A stretch of 64,000 bases of DNA from [Clostridium] aerotolerans DSM 5434 (GTDB lineage Bacteria; Bacillota; Clostridia; Lachnospirales; Lachnospiraceae), in contig NZ_JHWJ01000007.1 in the NCBI RefSeq assembly GCF_000687555.1, forward strand, positions 62,001 to 126,000. The letters run 5' to 3'. Below are positions 52,082-62,171 of this stretch, piece by piece. The notes beneath the pieces were generated by a model that saw nothing but the letters and a program-made list of their open reading frames with translations, was not told the DNA's origin and made no database searches. Every line of letters begins with the position of its first letter. The first letter of the stretch is position 1. The position numbers and the translations under genes were made by a program.

Positions 52082-53473
52082 TTACTGACCGGACGGAGCC
52101 ACTACCACCGTCGTACCATCCTCTAAGAGTTCGGTTGGAGCATCAATTACCTGCATCCCTTCCTTAAGGGCACCTTCTTCTTCCGGAATGATCTCAGTCT
52201 GGATATCACTTTCCACTCCGTTCTTAACAGGTATCATCTTTACAACATTATTCTCTACGGTTGCAATTGCCATGGTTCCGTCCGGCTTCTGAATCACAGA
52301 AGCAAATGGAACAGTCCATACATTTTCCGCTTTATTCAGTTCTATCTTTGCCTTAGCGGTGATTCCGGCGATCAGGCGGCTGTTCTGGTCGATGATTCGG
52401 ATTGTGGTAGGAATCACTCGTTCTGTGGAACCATTTCCTTTTTCTTCTCCGGTTGGGGAGATAGAGCTTACTTCCCCTTTTACTGATTCAGTGCCTAAGA
52501 TATCAGCGGTGATTTCTACCGGCTGTCCTATGGACACCTTACCAATGGAATACTCGCTGACATTGATCTTCATCTCCAGAACATCCAGATTGTTGATGAT
52601 AAACATTGGTTTATCGTCGTCTGTTTTATCCGCGAACCGGCCTACCTTACAATTGACACGGACCACGGTTCCTGCAATGGGACTGGTGACCTTTGTATTG
52701 TTTAAGGCTTCCTTTTTCTGCTCCACCTCAAAGGCTGCTTTTTCTATTTGAAGTGTGTAAGATTCGTTGGCTATGGGCTTGCCGTTTTTTAAGGTGAATG
52801 TACTTAGCTGGCGTTTGGCGTCATTCATGGTATTAGAGGCTGTTTCCATCTCTACCTGGGACGCGCTTCCTGCCTGATACAGAGTCAGAGTTCTGTCATA
52901 ATTGAGTTTAGCGGTATCATAATCCTGCTTTGCCTTCGCATAGCCATTTTCCGCCTCTGTCTGCTGATCCTGATATGTACTGACAGCCAGATCATACGCA
53001 TTCTGCGCGATATCCATCTCTTTTTTGGCATCCTTATCATCGAGAACCGCCAGTACCTGGCCTTTCTCAACCTTTTCCCCTTCCTTTACCGGAAGCTCCA
53101 GAATCTCAGCATGAAGATTAGACACAACTTCTACGCTGTCTGTTCCCTGAACAGGACCACTAATGGATAATTCCTCTACTACTTCCCCTTTTTCCAGGGG
53201 AAACGTGTGAACGATCGTTGCCTGCTTTTTTCCGCCAAAGATAGAAAACAGGAGGAACAGACCCAAAAATGCACCTGCTCCGATGGTGATGATTTTTCGT
53301 TTCTTACTCCATTTTTTTCTTACCTTTTTCTTTTTGTGGTTTCCCTCGCTGTCTTCCTTCAACAGGTTCTCCAGCTCATTTTCAAATACTTCATCTGGCA
53401 TTGGCTCCTTTAAGGATTCCATTTCCAGAGTATCGTCTTTATTTTCTTTGCCTTTTCGCTTAAAAACGTTCAT
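52082..53473 (-). CDS. HlyD/MacA-like efflux adaptor (periplasmic adaptor family)
   Basis: 463 residues. An acidic, charged cytoplasmic N-terminus (about 1-50) leads to one membrane helix (IITIGAGAFLGLFLLFSIFGG). Outside the membrane it has the split lipoyl domain (VVSNLHAEILELPVKEGEKVEKGQVLAVLD and its return half near TVVRVNCKVGRFADK), a coiled-coil hairpin (about 150-260) and beta-barrel domains. It should link the MacB-like permeases to the outside; in Gram-positive bacteria it works without an outer-membrane channel. It is the first gene of the operon. Confidence 0.9.
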   Translation of the reverse strand: MNVFKRKGKENKDDTLEMESLKEPMPDEVFENELENLLKEDSEGNHKKKKVRKKWSKKRKIITIGAGAFLGLFLLFSIFGGKKQATIVHTFPLEKGEVVEELSISGPVQGTDSVEVVSNLHAEILELPVKEGEKVEKGQVLAVLDDKDAKKEMDIAQNAYDLAVSTYQDQQTEAENGYAKAKQDYDTAKLNYDRTLTLYQAGSASQVEMETASNTMNDAKRQLSTFTLKNGKPIANESYTLQIEKAAFEVEQKKEALNNTKVTSPIAGTVVRVNCKVGRFADKTDDDKPMFIINNLDVLEMKINVSEYSIGKVSIGQPVEITADILGTESVKGEVSSISPTGEEKGNGSTERVIPTTIRIIDQNSRLIAGITAKAKIELNKAENVWTVPFASVIQKPDGTMAIATVENNVVKMIPVKNGVESDIQTEIIPEEEGALKEGMQVIDAPTELLEDGTTVVVAPSGQ

Positions 53474-53512
53474 TCTTTCTTCCCTCCTGCTTTATTCCAT
53501 TTCCTTTGTTTC

Positions 53513-53541
53513 ATTATAGCGGTTTAAGAGAGGTTTTTTAA
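53513..53541 (-). promoter_or_regulatory. Sigma-A promoter of the efflux operon
   Basis: On the minus strand TTAAAA (53541-53536) and TATAAT (53518-53513) are 17 bases apart, about 45 bases before the adaptor start. Confidence 0.6.
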
Positions 53542-53578
53542 GTATAAATTTCTTATAATTTTCTAAATTTTTATACTT
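53540..53578 (-). promoter_or_regulatory. Dyad just upstream of the efflux promoter
   Basis: AAGTATAAA (53540-53548) and TTTATACTT (53570-53578) are perfect inverted repeats separated by 21 bases, ending at the -35 element. The spacing fits binding of an activator or a response regulator as two half-sites, but no regulator gene is adjacent. Confidence 0.45.
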
Positions 53579-53591
53579 TTCATGGATTAAC

Positions 53592-53637
53592 AAAAAAAAC
53601 CGCTTTGATTCCCTGGTTTATGGGACATCAAAACAGT
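53592..53637 (-). terminator. Intrinsic terminator of the chemoreceptor gene
   Basis: On the minus strand ACTGTTTTGATGTCCC pairs imperfectly with GGGAATCAAAGCGGT around an eight-base loop, followed by a run of eight T. Confidence 0.82.
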
Positions 53638-53646
53638 CTTTTTTTC

Positions 53647-55653
53647 TTATATTTTAAATTTGTTTGCAAGTTCCTTCAAAAGTCCTGCCTGAGCAGAAAG
53701 CTCTTCACTGGCTGCTGAACTTTCCTGGGCTGTGGCAGAATTTGACTGAACCACTGAATTTACCTGCTCTAATCCCATAAGGGCCTGGCTTAAGGACTCC
53801 GCTTGTTCCGAGGAAGCCTGGGATACCTCCTTAATTCTGTCTACGGTATCGCTGACTCCCAGAAGCACTTCTCCCAGAATACGGCTTGTCTCTTCGGCTA
53901 TTTTTGTGCCATGATCCACAGATAGTATGGAGCTGTCAATTAATTGTGCCGTATTTTTAGCTGCCTGGGCTGATTTATTTGCCAGATTCCGCACTTCATC
54001 TGCAACCACTGCAAAGCCTTTTCCTGCCTCTCCTGCCCTCGCTGCCTCTACCGCAGCATTCAGAGCAAGAATGTTCGTCTGAAAAGCAATGTCCTCAATA
54101 GTCTTTATAATTTTACTAATTTCAGACGACTTTTCATTGATATCTTCAATGGCAGTCAGAAGCATATTCATATGTACGCTGCTTTCATCTGCGGCTTCCC
54201 CTGCTGCAATGGCCCTCGCCTCTGCCTGAGTAGAATTTTCAGCCGTCTTTGTAATATTTATAGAAATCTTTTCCATGGTCACGGACAATTCATCCATAAC
54301 ACCTGCCTGCTCCATGGTCCCCTGAGCCAGGGCCTGGGAGCCGTTTGCCACCTCACCGGAGCCACTGGATACCTGCTGGGATACTAAAGCAATCTCTCCA
54401 ATGGTGGATCTTAGTACATCTGAGGTTCTCATAAGAGAATCCTTTACCGCTGAAAATTCTCCCTCATAGCTATGAGCCAGATTTAATGTAAAATTTCCTC
54501 TGCCAAATTCATCAAGGGTATGGGATATCTCGTCAATGTATGCGATGTACGTTACCAGGCGTTTTGTCAGATTCTTTAACGACTCTGCAAGCTGCCCCAC
54601 CTCGTCTTTGCTGCTTACGGATATTTCCACGGAAAGATTGCCCGCTGCAAGCTGGTCCGTAACTTTAGTCAGATTCTTTAAAGGCCTGGCTACGCTTCTT
54701 GCCACAATATACATGGTAACTATCAGAACGATACCAATAAGAAGAAAGAGGACTGCCATGCTTACGCCTGCCGCGGAAGCAACCCGGGTAAAATCAGCCT
54801 GGTCCACAGTTATGATCGCTTTCCAGTCCGCACTGTCGATCATTCGTGTAATGCCACAGGCCACGTTCCCCTTATTATGATATGTAATGACACGCTTTCC
54901 CGGATTTTCATAGTCTGCCATCATTTCCGCAGGGAGTCCTATTTCTTTGATATTTTTTAAGACCTCATTCTCATCAGGGCTTACCAGTATGATTCCAGAC
55001 GTACTGATGAGGCGTACTTCGCCGCTTTCATGGGAAAGCTTATAGCTTTGTATCTGCTTGGTTAAGTTTGTAAGCTTTACGTCAAGAGCTGCAACTCCTA
55101 AAATTTTATTTCCAGAAGCATCATAAACAGGTGCGGAAAAGGTGATTACCTGTTCTCCGGTATCCAGATCCACATATGGCTCCGTAATTATGTATCCTTT
55201 TTTCAGCTGGTCATCTGTTTTAAATACATAATCCCTATCATCTAAACGGAAGTCCGGATCTGCTACCCAGTCTCCTCCGTCAAAGGCGATATTGGTATCT
55301 GCATCTGCATAATATGCGGATAAGATCTCATCGTCTGACTCCATCGTCTTCTTCAGCATGCCATAGGTGGACGGCCAGTACTGAGAGCTTTTTAAATCTT
55401 CTCTGGAACTGGTGGTCATAAGAAGATTCATACCGCTGTAATCTTTTGCCATCTGCTGGGCTACGGAAATATACCTTTTAAAATAGCTGTCTGCCTCTAC
55501 CGTCATCTTGTCTGCTGAAAGCGCTGCTATGCTGCTTTCCGACGAAATGACTGTCTTTCTGGTAAAGGATATCATTAAAATACCCGTACATATCATGAAG
55601 AAGATAACAACCCCTCCAATGATGAAAAGGATTCTTGTTTCAATTTTTTTCAT
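53647..55653 (-). CDS. Methyl-accepting chemotaxis protein with dCache-type sensor domain
   Basis: 668 residues from ATG at 55653. Membrane helix 1 (about 7-30), an extracellular double-Cache-like domain (about 35-285, with [16 protein letters not shown] and [20 protein letters not shown]), helix 2 (about 290-315), HAMP ([21 protein letters not shown]), then the signalling coiled coil with the conserved tip [20 protein letters not shown]. The dCache domain commonly binds amino acids or other small metabolites. A start 29 codons upstream is rejected because a promoter lies inside that stretch and a GAGGAAAG site precedes the chosen ATG. Confidence 0.93.
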   Translation of the reverse strand: MKKIETRILFIIGGVVIFFMICTGILMISFTRKTVISSESSIAALSADKMTVEADSYFKRYISVAQQMAKDYSGMNLLMTTSSREDLKSSQYWPSTYGMLKKTMESDDEILSAYYADADTNIAFDGGDWVADPDFRLDDRDYVFKTDDQLKKGYIITEPYVDLDTGEQVITFSAPVYDASGNKILGVAALDVKLTNLTKQIQSYKLSHESGEVRLISTSGIILVSPDENEVLKNIKEIGLPAEMMADYENPGKRVITYHNKGNVACGITRMIDSADWKAIITVDQADFTRVASAAGVSMAVLFLLIGIVLIVTMYIVARSVARPLKNLTKVTDQLAAGNLSVEISVSSKDEVGQLAESLKNLTKRLVTYIAYIDEISHTLDEFGRGNFTLNLAHSYEGEFSAVKDSLMRTSDVLRSTIGEIALVSQQVSSGSGEVANGSQALAQGTMEQAGVMDELSVTMEKISINITKTAENSTQAEARAIAAGEAADESSVHMNMLLTAIEDINEKSSEISKIIKTIEDIAFQTNILALNAAVEAARAGEAGKGFAVVADEVRNLANKSAQAAKNTAQLIDSSILSVDHGTKIAEETSRILGEVLLGVSDTVDRIKEVSQASSEQAESLSQALMGLEQVNSVVQSNSATAQESSAASEELSAQAGLLKELANKFKI

Positions 55654-55696
55654 ACGACTTTCCTCTCTGCGTTCATGGCCTAAATCAATGTCTAGT

Positions 55697-55725
55697 ATTA
55701 TGTCATCTAAAAAAGGAAAAGTCAA
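55697..55725 (-). promoter_or_regulatory. Sigma-A promoter of the chemoreceptor gene
   Basis: On the minus strand TTGACT (55725-55720) and CATAAT (55702-55697) are 17 bases apart. Confidence 0.55.
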
Positions 55726-55832
55726 CTTGGTTATAGACAATTTTTTCCATTAAGATACAATTTATGACAATTCGTTGGACTTGTCCTAATTTTCTTAAAA
55801 GTTTGATTTATTTTCAAAAGTTCTTACCGGGG

Positions 55833-56366
55833 TCAAAGGTGAAAAATAGAGATGATATCCTGATTTAATTTTTTTGATTTGATTTGTATGAGAAATTCCT
55901 CTACAGCAGAAATGGTTGCTGCCACGCAAAGAAAGACCGCTGCCCTTTCCACTCCCAGGAACATAAATAACAGAGGGAAGCAAAATAGCAGAAATCCTGT
56001 CGCCTTATTTCCATAGGTGTGAAGAAACACAAAGGTCCTGTATTTAAGAAAAGAAACAATACCAGAGGCAAACCGGATTCCTCCGATTGCTCCTATCCAC
56101 AGCATAACGGTTAAAGTTAGATCAAGGTACGGAAACAGCATATAAAGTACGATAAGGATCATGATAAAATCACCCAGGCTGTCAAGGGCAGCGCCAAACC
56201 TACTGGCAGCCCCAAATCTTCTGGCAAAATATCCGTCAAGCATATCACTCAGTCCGCACATAAGATAAATCGCAAAAAACCCGGATGAGAGAGGCCGGGT
56301 CAAAAGAAGGAGGAGGGATAACAGGATTCTCATTGCAGATAAGATATTCGGAATATATTTCATCAT
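55833..56366 (-). CDS. CDP-alcohol phosphatidyltransferase family protein
   Basis: 177 residues with five or six hydrophobic segments, the size of PgsA-type enzymes. The family motif DG-x2-AR-x8-G-x3-D-x3-D is intact: SDMLDGYFARRFGAASRFGAALDSLGDF. These enzymes join CDP-diacylglycerol to an alcohol such as glycerol phosphate in membrane phospholipid synthesis. The exact acceptor is not predictable. The C-terminus (QIKSKKLNQDIISIFHL) is basic. It stands alone between the chemoreceptor and the sulfate genes. Confidence 0.88.
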   Translation of the reverse strand: MMKYIPNILSAMRILLSLLLLLTRPLSSGFFAIYLMCGLSDMLDGYFARRFGAASRFGAALDSLGDFIMILIVLYMLFPYLDLTLTVMLWIGAIGGIRFASGIVSFLKYRTFVFLHTYGNKATGFLLFCFPLLFMFLGVERAAVFLCVAATISAVEEFLIQIKSKKLNQDIISIFHL

Positions 56367-56469
56367 TGTCTCCTCTTTGCCTCCTGCTGTCAGGAGGAAT
56401 CTATACTTCCCTTTCTATTATACATTCAGATAATAGAAATAGGAAGTAAAGTTTCTCTCTGACTGGCAC

Positions 56470-58161
56470 TTAAATCATCCAGTAATTATCGTTACATACC
56501 ACACTTCTATAGGTCTCAAATCTGGACCATCTGTTTACAAATGCTACTTTGTTATCCTTTTCCAGTAATTTGTACTCCTTAAAGAAACGGTCCACATCTT
56601 TTTCTGAAGTCACTAAAAGGGCAAAACCTCTTTCATCCAGTACAGGAAGGCCGGAGTATTCATATTCCGTCAGGCTTATGATGTCCTTTATGAAAGCACC
56701 GCGGATGAGAATTGCTGCCGACCGCTCAACATCAATAATATCAAAGTACTCCGGATAGTGAAAGCTGTCACCCTTTATTGGCACGGCATCCCCCACATGA
56801 TAGGTCGTATCGGCGGAATTAGGCTTAGAAAGGAATGCATGCTCCAGATTAAAGTAAAATTCTTCAAATATATAGCCCTCTGCCCAGATAGAATCCTTTT
56901 CAAAATATGGTTTTTTCCTTTGGCCTTCCACATGCTCAACCACTCCGCAGGCAGATGTCATGTGGCTTAAACGGTCAATGAGAATCAGCTCACCAAGAGT
57001 CTTATGGTTCTTAAATAAATCTGCCACGATATTCTCAGAACATTCGATTTCACAAAACAGGATTTCATTTTTTACTCCCCGGTCCGTTTTTATATGTTCA
57101 CCGGTGTTGACATCAACCTTATATTCAATTTTTTTAATGATGGCAGGAAGCCGCTTCGTTCCCAGCTTAATGAGATAATTCTTGGCTGCACTTAAAGGCT
57201 CATCATCCATCCAAAGCAGGGAAGCCTTTATATTCTTTCCAATGGGAAGGGACTCATTGTCCGTAAGAACGCAGCCTCTGCTCACATCCACCTCCCGGTC
57301 CAGCTGAATGGTAACCGCCTGCCCGTAAGATGCCTCCGATACCTCTTTATCTCCAACTAAAATCCGCTCCACTCTGGCACTTTCGCTGCCAGGCAGTGAG
57401 TAAAGCTTTTGACCGGTTTTTACCTTTCCCGACTCGATCTGTCCCTGAAATCCTCTGAATTCATGGTTGGGGCGGCATACTCTTTGCACCGGCAGATAGA
57501 AATCATCAAGATTTTCGCTCTCAGTAATATCCACGGTTTCTAAATGCTCCATCAGCGTCTCATCCTGATACCAGTCCATACGGTCTGATCTTTTTGTTAC
57601 ATTATCCCCTTCCGTTGCACTGACAGGTATGATCTTGATGTTTTTCAGGGATAGTTCCTCTGAAAGAGTAAGAATTTCCTTCTTTATCTCGTTGAATCTC
57701 TCTTCCTTGTAATCAGCTAAATCCATCTTATTGACCGCAAAGACAAAATGGTGAATTCCCATCAAGGCGCAAATCCGTGAATGGCGCCTCGTCTGTACCA
57801 GGACGCCTTGTTTGGCATCCACTAAAATCACTGCCAGATTGGCAAAGGAAGCTCCTACCGCCATATTTCTTGTATACTCCTCATGGCCTGGGGTATCGGC
57901 AACGATAAAGCTCCTGCGCTCCGTCGTAAAGTAACGGTAAGCCACATCAATGGTAATTCCCTGTTCCCTTTCAGCCATAAGGCCATCTAATAAGAGGGAA
58001 TAATCGATTTCTCCGCCTCTGGAACCAACCTTACTGTCAAGAAGCAGTGCCTTTTCCTGGTCTGCATAAAGCAGCTTGGAATCATATAAAATATGCCCGA
58101 TCAGTGTTGATTTCCCATCATCTACACTGCCGCATGTAATAAATTTAAGCAATCCACTCAT
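56470..58161 (-). CDS. cysN: Sulfate adenylyltransferase GTPase subunit CysN
   Basis: 563 residues. GTPase motifs: G1 CGSVDDGKSTLIGHIL, G3 VADTPGHEEYTRNM, G4 AVNKMDLADY. The rest matches the EF-Tu-like beta-barrel part of CysN, followed by an extra C-terminal region of about 140 residues (from about 420). That extra region lacks a Walker A loop of the GxxGxGKS type, so it is not an intact CysC APS kinase. With CysD it makes adenylyl sulfate from sulfate and ATP. The ATG is directly next to the cysD stop. Confidence 0.93.
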   Translation of the reverse strand: MSGLLKFITCGSVDDGKSTLIGHILYDSKLLYADQEKALLLDSKVGSRGGEIDYSLLLDGLMAEREQGITIDVAYRYFTTERRSFIVADTPGHEEYTRNMAVGASFANLAVILVDAKQGVLVQTRRHSRICALMGIHHFVFAVNKMDLADYKEERFNEIKKEILTLSEELSLKNIKIIPVSATEGDNVTKRSDRMDWYQDETLMEHLETVDITESENLDDFYLPVQRVCRPNHEFRGFQGQIESGKVKTGQKLYSLPGSESARVERILVGDKEVSEASYGQAVTIQLDREVDVSRGCVLTDNESLPIGKNIKASLLWMDDEPLSAAKNYLIKLGTKRLPAIIKKIEYKVDVNTGEHIKTDRGVKNEILFCEIECSENIVADLFKNHKTLGELILIDRLSHMTSACGVVEHVEGQRKKPYFEKDSIWAEGYIFEEFYFNLEHAFLSKPNSADTTYHVGDAVPIKGDSFHYPEYFDIIDVERSAAILIRGAFIKDIISLTEYEYSGLPVLDERGFALLVTSEKDVDRFFKEYKLLEKDNKVAFVNRWSRFETYRSVVCNDNYWMI

Positions 58162-59064
58162 TTAGAAATACCCTTCTCTCTTCCTTTTTTCCATACTCGC
58201 CCCGCCACCGTCTTTGTCGATGACACGGCTGGTTCTTTCTGATTCCACGGAGCTTAATGTCTCTTCTATGATTTCATCTAAGGTAGAGGCTTGAGACAAG
58301 ACGCCACCGGATAGGGGATAACAGCCCAGTGTCCGGAAACGGACCGGCTTTAACTGAGGAATCTCCCCCGGCTCTAACCGCATACGGTCATCATCCACCA
58401 TGATAAGGTTTCCATCCCGTTCCACCACAGGCCTCTCAGCGGCAAAATAAAGGGGAACGATTGGAATCTCTTCCTGTTTTATGTACTGCCAGATGTCCGT
58501 TTCCGTCCAGTTGGATATAGGGAATACCCGAATGCTCTCTCCCTTGTTTATTTCCGTATTATAGAGCTTCCACATCTCCGGCCTTTGATTTTTAGGGTCC
58601 CAGGCGTGAGAGGCATTCCGAAAGGAGAAGATTCTCTCTTTGGCACGGCTTTTTTCCTCATCCCGTCTTCCGCCTCCAAAGGCGGCAGTGAATCCATATT
58701 TATTTAACGCCTGTTTAAGAGCCTGAGTTTTCATAATATCCGTATAGGAGGAACCATGATCAAAGGGATTGATGCCATTATTTACCCCCTCCTCGTTGAT
58801 GTATTCAAGCATTTCAATTCCAAGCTCTTTGGCTGTCTTATCCCTGAATTCTATCATTTCCTTAAACTTCCAGGTGGTATTTACATGCAGAAAGGGAAAG
58901 GGGGGCTTTTCGGGATAAAATGCTTTCATGGCAAGCCGAAGCATGACCGAGCTGTCCTTACCTATGGAATAAAGCATAACCGGCTTCTCACATTCTGCCG
59001 CAACCTCCCTGATGATATAGATGGCCTCTGCTTCCAGCTCATCCAGATGTGATAATCTGCTCAT
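58162..59064 (-). CDS. cysD: Sulfate adenylyltransferase subunit CysD
   Basis: 300 residues from ATG at 59064. The PP-loop ATP pyrophosphatase motif is [22 protein letters not shown], followed by [43 protein letters not shown] and [15 protein letters not shown], all standard CysD. I preferred the second ATG because AGGAG lies eight bases before it and only two before the first. It sits 11 bases after aprB. No cysC or cysH follows, consistent with APS being used by AprAB. Confidence 0.95.
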   Translation of the reverse strand: MSRLSHLDELEAEAIYIIREVAAECEKPVMLYSIGKDSSVMLRLAMKAFYPEKPPFPFLHVNTTWKFKEMIEFRDKTAKELGIEMLEYINEEGVNNGINPFDHGSSYTDIMKTQALKQALNKYGFTAAFGGGRRDEEKSRAKERIFSFRNASHAWDPKNQRPEMWKLYNTEINKGESIRVFPISNWTETDIWQYIKQEEIPIVPLYFAAERPVVERDGNLIMVDDDRMRLEPGEIPQLKPVRFRTLGCYPLSGGVLSQASTLDEIIEETLSSVESERTSRVIDKDGGGASMEKRKREGYF

Positions 59065-59075
59065 TTTCATCTCTC

Positions 59076-59387
59076 CTAATATTTATTTGAATCCTTGCTG
59101 TTTACTTGGATTTCAGTTATAGTTCCGTCCTTTTTCCTGATGATCCAGTGAAGGATATCTCCCTCTATGGATACATTCATGGTGCTTCCGTTTCCTCCGA
59201 TATCTGCTCCCAGATAAAAATCAATGGCTGAAAACCTGCATTCCTTTACACAGGAGACACAGCCCCAGCAATCTTTGGGGTATCTCATATGAGCCTTGTG
59301 ATCTTTTTCAACAATCAGGCTTCCAGGGCAGACATCAATGCATTTCATACAGCCCACGCATTTGTCTTGATCAATCCTTATGCTCAT
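59076..59387 (-). CDS. aprB: Adenylylsulfate reductase beta subunit (AprB-like ferredoxin)
   Basis: 103 residues. Two 4Fe-4S binding motifs are present: [13 protein letters not shown] and [13 protein letters not shown]. Dissimilatory AprB proteins are about 150 residues, so this is a short version lacking much of the C-terminal tail that wraps AprA in sulfate reducers. It passes electrons to the FAD of AprA. Its start overlaps the end of aprA by 17 bases, and cysD follows closely, placing it in the sulfate-activation operon. Confidence 0.9.
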   Translation of the reverse strand: MSIRIDQDKCVGCMKCIDVCPGSLIVEKDHKAHMRYPKDCWGCVSCVKECRFSAIDFYLGADIGGNGSTMNVSIEGDILHWIIRKKDGTITEIQVNSKDSNKY

Positions 59388-61056
59388 ACTCAGCCTCCTT
59401 TACAATATCTCTGTAAATCATCTGTAGATTTCCTTCTGTCAGTCTGGAGTTAACATACTTTTCATAAGCTTTGTCTGTTTCCATATGATCCAGATTTTCA
59501 TTAAAGGAATGCCATCTCGTTTCTTTTCTGTGAAGCAGATGGGCAATGACCGACTTGCAGACAATGAGACGTTCTCTTAATTCATAAATCTCCATCAGCT
59601 CCCGCATGTCGCAGGCGGTTAAATCCTCCCAAAGTCCTAATATCTGATTGATTTTTTCCTCTGCAAGGCTTAAGTTTGATTCATTGAACTGGTAATAGGT
59701 GGAAATGCCTCCTGCATACTCATCCATTGCCTTTTGCATGGCTTCCTCCAGCTCCTGAACGGTAAATAATCCAGGCTTATCTTTAAGCTTCCCTTCATAT
59801 TCTTCTATCTTAGAAGCAGCAAAGGCCAAATCCCCGGACAATTCTTTTTCCTCTTGTATCTTTTCAATGATATCAAGAGCTGCAATCTCACCTTCTGCAA
59901 GAGCCCCGGTCACATATTTTTGAGGACAGCCACCGGAAACGTCTCCGGCTGCATAGAGGCCCCTGATTGTTGTCTCCCGCTTTGTATTCACCCAGTAGCC
60001 GCTGGCTGTATGGCCTCCCACGATATAAGGCTCTGTTCCTGAAATCTCTACATCCTGTTCGCTGGGATTTTTGCCGCTCTCCAGCCACTTTAAGGTCTGA
60101 CTGGGCGCCATATTAAGGTACGCCTTTAACAGCTCCTCGTCCTTATCGGTATCCATTCCGCTGGTCTTAAGATAGCAGGGACCTCTGCCCTCTAAATTCT
60201 CCCTGATGGTACCGTATACCCGTTCGCTTGTGGTGATTCCATACTTAGCCTCATAAACTTCCCCGGAGGAATTGATCTGCCTTGCACCAGCCCCCTGGGC
60301 AATGGTCCCTGTAGGCGCTATGGTGTCCTTACACCGTAAGGCAATAAAGCGCATCTCAAAGGAAGTCATCTCTGCCCCGGATAAAATTCCCATGGCGTAT
60401 CCCGCTCCTGTATTAAAGGGGGGATACCACATTTTGTGGCGGGAGAATCCAGGGTTATTGGGCCGGTAGAGACCAGCAGCCCCTCCCGTTGCCATTAATA
60501 CCTTACGGGCGCGGATTTCATAAACAGTTTCATCAAGGATATGAAAGCCAATTGCTCCCTTTACTTCATTCTCTTCCACAATTAGGTCTGTCACATTGAC
60601 CCGGTTCAGCACGGTGACATTGGAAGCTTCCTTAACCGCCTTTGCCAGAAGAGGCTTAAAATTCTCTCCGTTGATTTTAATATTCCGGTTACCTCTTGCC
60701 GCATAATTGCCTTCTTCATCCTTTAAGATGACAAGACCAAGCTCTTCCATGGCAGCTGTCACGGAATTGAAGCGCTCTGCCGCAGTCAGAAGCAAATCCT
60801 TTCGTACAATGCCCTTGGCATCCTCTGTGGCATAATTTACGTAATCCTCCGGTGTTCTGCCCTTTACAATATAGGCATTGATGGCATTGACCCCTGCCGC
60901 AAGACACCCGCTTCGTTTTATATTTGCCTTTTCCGCAATGACTACGGAAAGGTTTGAATGTTGACTGATTGTAACTGCCCCATAGCACCCGGCAGTTCCT
61001 CCGCCTATAATTAATACATCCGTATGAATCACTTTATGGTCCAGCTTCTTACTCAT
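59371..61056 (-). CDS. aprA: Adenylylsulfate reductase alpha subunit (AprA-like flavoprotein)
   Basis: 561 residues from ATG at 61056 (GGGAG upstream; an ATG four codons earlier is possible). The FAD-binding GxGxxG motif is DVLIIGGGTAGCYGAVTI, with the fumarate-reductase-type LMATGGAAGLYRPN and GLYAAGDVSGGCPQKYVTGALAEGEIAA near the cap. The C-terminal helical domain follows. The enzyme reduces APS to sulfite and AMP with AprB. It is shorter than dissimilatory AprA (about 650), which fits an assimilatory role beside cysDN and sulfate permease genes. Confidence 0.9.
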   Translation of the reverse strand: MSKKLDHKVIHTDVLIIGGGTAGCYGAVTISQHSNLSVVIAEKANIKRSGCLAAGVNAINAYIVKGRTPEDYVNYATEDAKGIVRKDLLLTAAERFNSVTAAMEELGLVILKDEEGNYAARGNRNIKINGENFKPLLAKAVKEASNVTVLNRVNVTDLIVEENEVKGAIGFHILDETVYEIRARKVLMATGGAAGLYRPNNPGFSRHKMWYPPFNTGAGYAMGILSGAEMTSFEMRFIALRCKDTIAPTGTIAQGAGARQINSSGEVYEAKYGITTSERVYGTIRENLEGRGPCYLKTSGMDTDKDEELLKAYLNMAPSQTLKWLESGKNPSEQDVEISGTEPYIVGGHTASGYWVNTKRETTIRGLYAAGDVSGGCPQKYVTGALAEGEIAALDIIEKIQEEKELSGDLAFAASKIEEYEGKLKDKPGLFTVQELEEAMQKAMDEYAGGISTYYQFNESNLSLAEEKINQILGLWEDLTACDMRELMEIYELRERLIVCKSVIAHLLHRKETRWHSFNENLDHMETDKAYEKYVNSRLTEGNLQMIYRDIVKEAEYEHKD

Positions 61057-61086
61057 GTTATCTCCCATCTTTACCTGATCGGGAAC

Positions 61087-62151
61087 TTAAAAGGTGACCA
61101 TTTCCTTTCCGATCAGTTCTTTATTTTCCAGTAAATAAGACTTTTCATCGTCATAGGCATACATTCGGTATACGATGACGTGCATCCGCTCTCCAATGGT
61201 TACAGGTCTTCGTTCCAGGGAACGATGAGTGGTCAGCAAAATATCCCCCACTCTCAGCTTGACCTCAAGGCAATTTCCCCGAAAGGAAATATCTTCAATA
61301 GTCCCTTCCTCTGAATGATTGATGATATCCTTAAATTTCGTGTTGTCACTTTTAAAGCTCTCTACAAATTCAGGCCTGATGATCGCCCCTTTATAACTTC
61401 CCTTTTCAAAGCCCTTCAGCTGATGATACCCATCTATTTTAGAGGATTCACCGATAAATTCCGCCACAAATGGAGTTTCAGGATTTTTATATATATCAAG
61501 GGGAGAACCTGACTGTTCAATCCGGCCTTTGTTGGTGATGATGATTTCATCCGCCGCCTCGACTGCCTCATCCTGATCATGGGTAACAAAGATACTGGTG
61601 ATGCCCACTTTATGTATCATGTCTCGAAGCCAGATTCTAAGCTCTCCTCTGATTTTGGCATCGATGGCTGCAAATGGCTCATCAAGGAGAAGAAGGCTGG
61701 GGTTTGGTGCAAGGGCTCTTGCGAAAGCCACACGCTGTCTCTGGCCTCCTGAAAGCTGATTGGGATATCTTTTTTCCAGTCCCTGAAGCCCCGTAAGCTC
61801 CATAAGCTCTGAAATTCGTTCCTTTATTTCTTTCTTTGGCAGCTTTTTAATCTCCAGGCCAAAAGCCAGATTTTCATAAACCGTCATATAGCGGAATAAG
61901 GCATAGTTCTGAAAAACAAAGCCGATTCCTCTCTCCGCCGGAGAAATGTCATTGACTCTTCTCCCATCAATGATGATATCTCCGGAATCAGGGGTCTCCA
62001 GTCCTGCGATCATGCGCAGTATGGTGGTCTTTCCGCTTCCGCTCGGCCCTAAAAGTGCAGCCAGCCTTCCCTTTTGAATCCCGATGTTAATATCCTCAGA
62101 TGCCTTGTAGCTTCCATAGGTTTTATGTATATGTTTCAGTTCAACGTACAT
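61087..62151 (-). CDS. cysA: Sulfate/thiosulfate ABC transporter ATP-binding protein CysA
   Basis: 354 residues from ATG at 62151, with GGAGG upstream; the TTG eight codons earlier overlaps the cysW end and is not needed. Walker A is LLGPSGSGKTTILRMIAG, signature [16 protein letters not shown], Walker B LLLLDEPFAAID, switch IFVTHDQDEAVE. The C-terminal TOBE-like domain (about 240-354) fits CysA. It energises sulfate import with CysT and CysW. Confidence 0.95.
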   Translation of the reverse strand: MYVELKHIHKTYGSYKASEDINIGIQKGRLAALLGPSGSGKTTILRMIAGLETPDSGDIIIDGRRVNDISPAERGIGFVFQNYALFRYMTVYENLAFGLEIKKLPKKEIKERISELMELTGLQGLEKRYPNQLSGGQRQRVAFARALAPNPSLLLLDEPFAAIDAKIRGELRIWLRDMIHKVGITSIFVTHDQDEAVEAADEIIITNKGRIEQSGSPLDIYKNPETPFVAEFIGESSKIDGYHQLKGFEKGSYKGAIIRPEFVESFKSDNTKFKDIINHSEEGTIEDISFRGNCLEVKLRVGDILLTTHRSLERRPVTIGERMHVIVYRMYAYDDEKSYLLENKELIGKEMVTF

Positions 62152-62171
62152 CTCTTCCTCCCTTCCTGTTC

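Noticed and set aside
55654-55740. 29-residue N-terminal extension of the chemoreceptor
   Set aside because: It contains a promoter, is acidic and not membrane-directed, and the ATG at 55653 starts directly before the first membrane helix.
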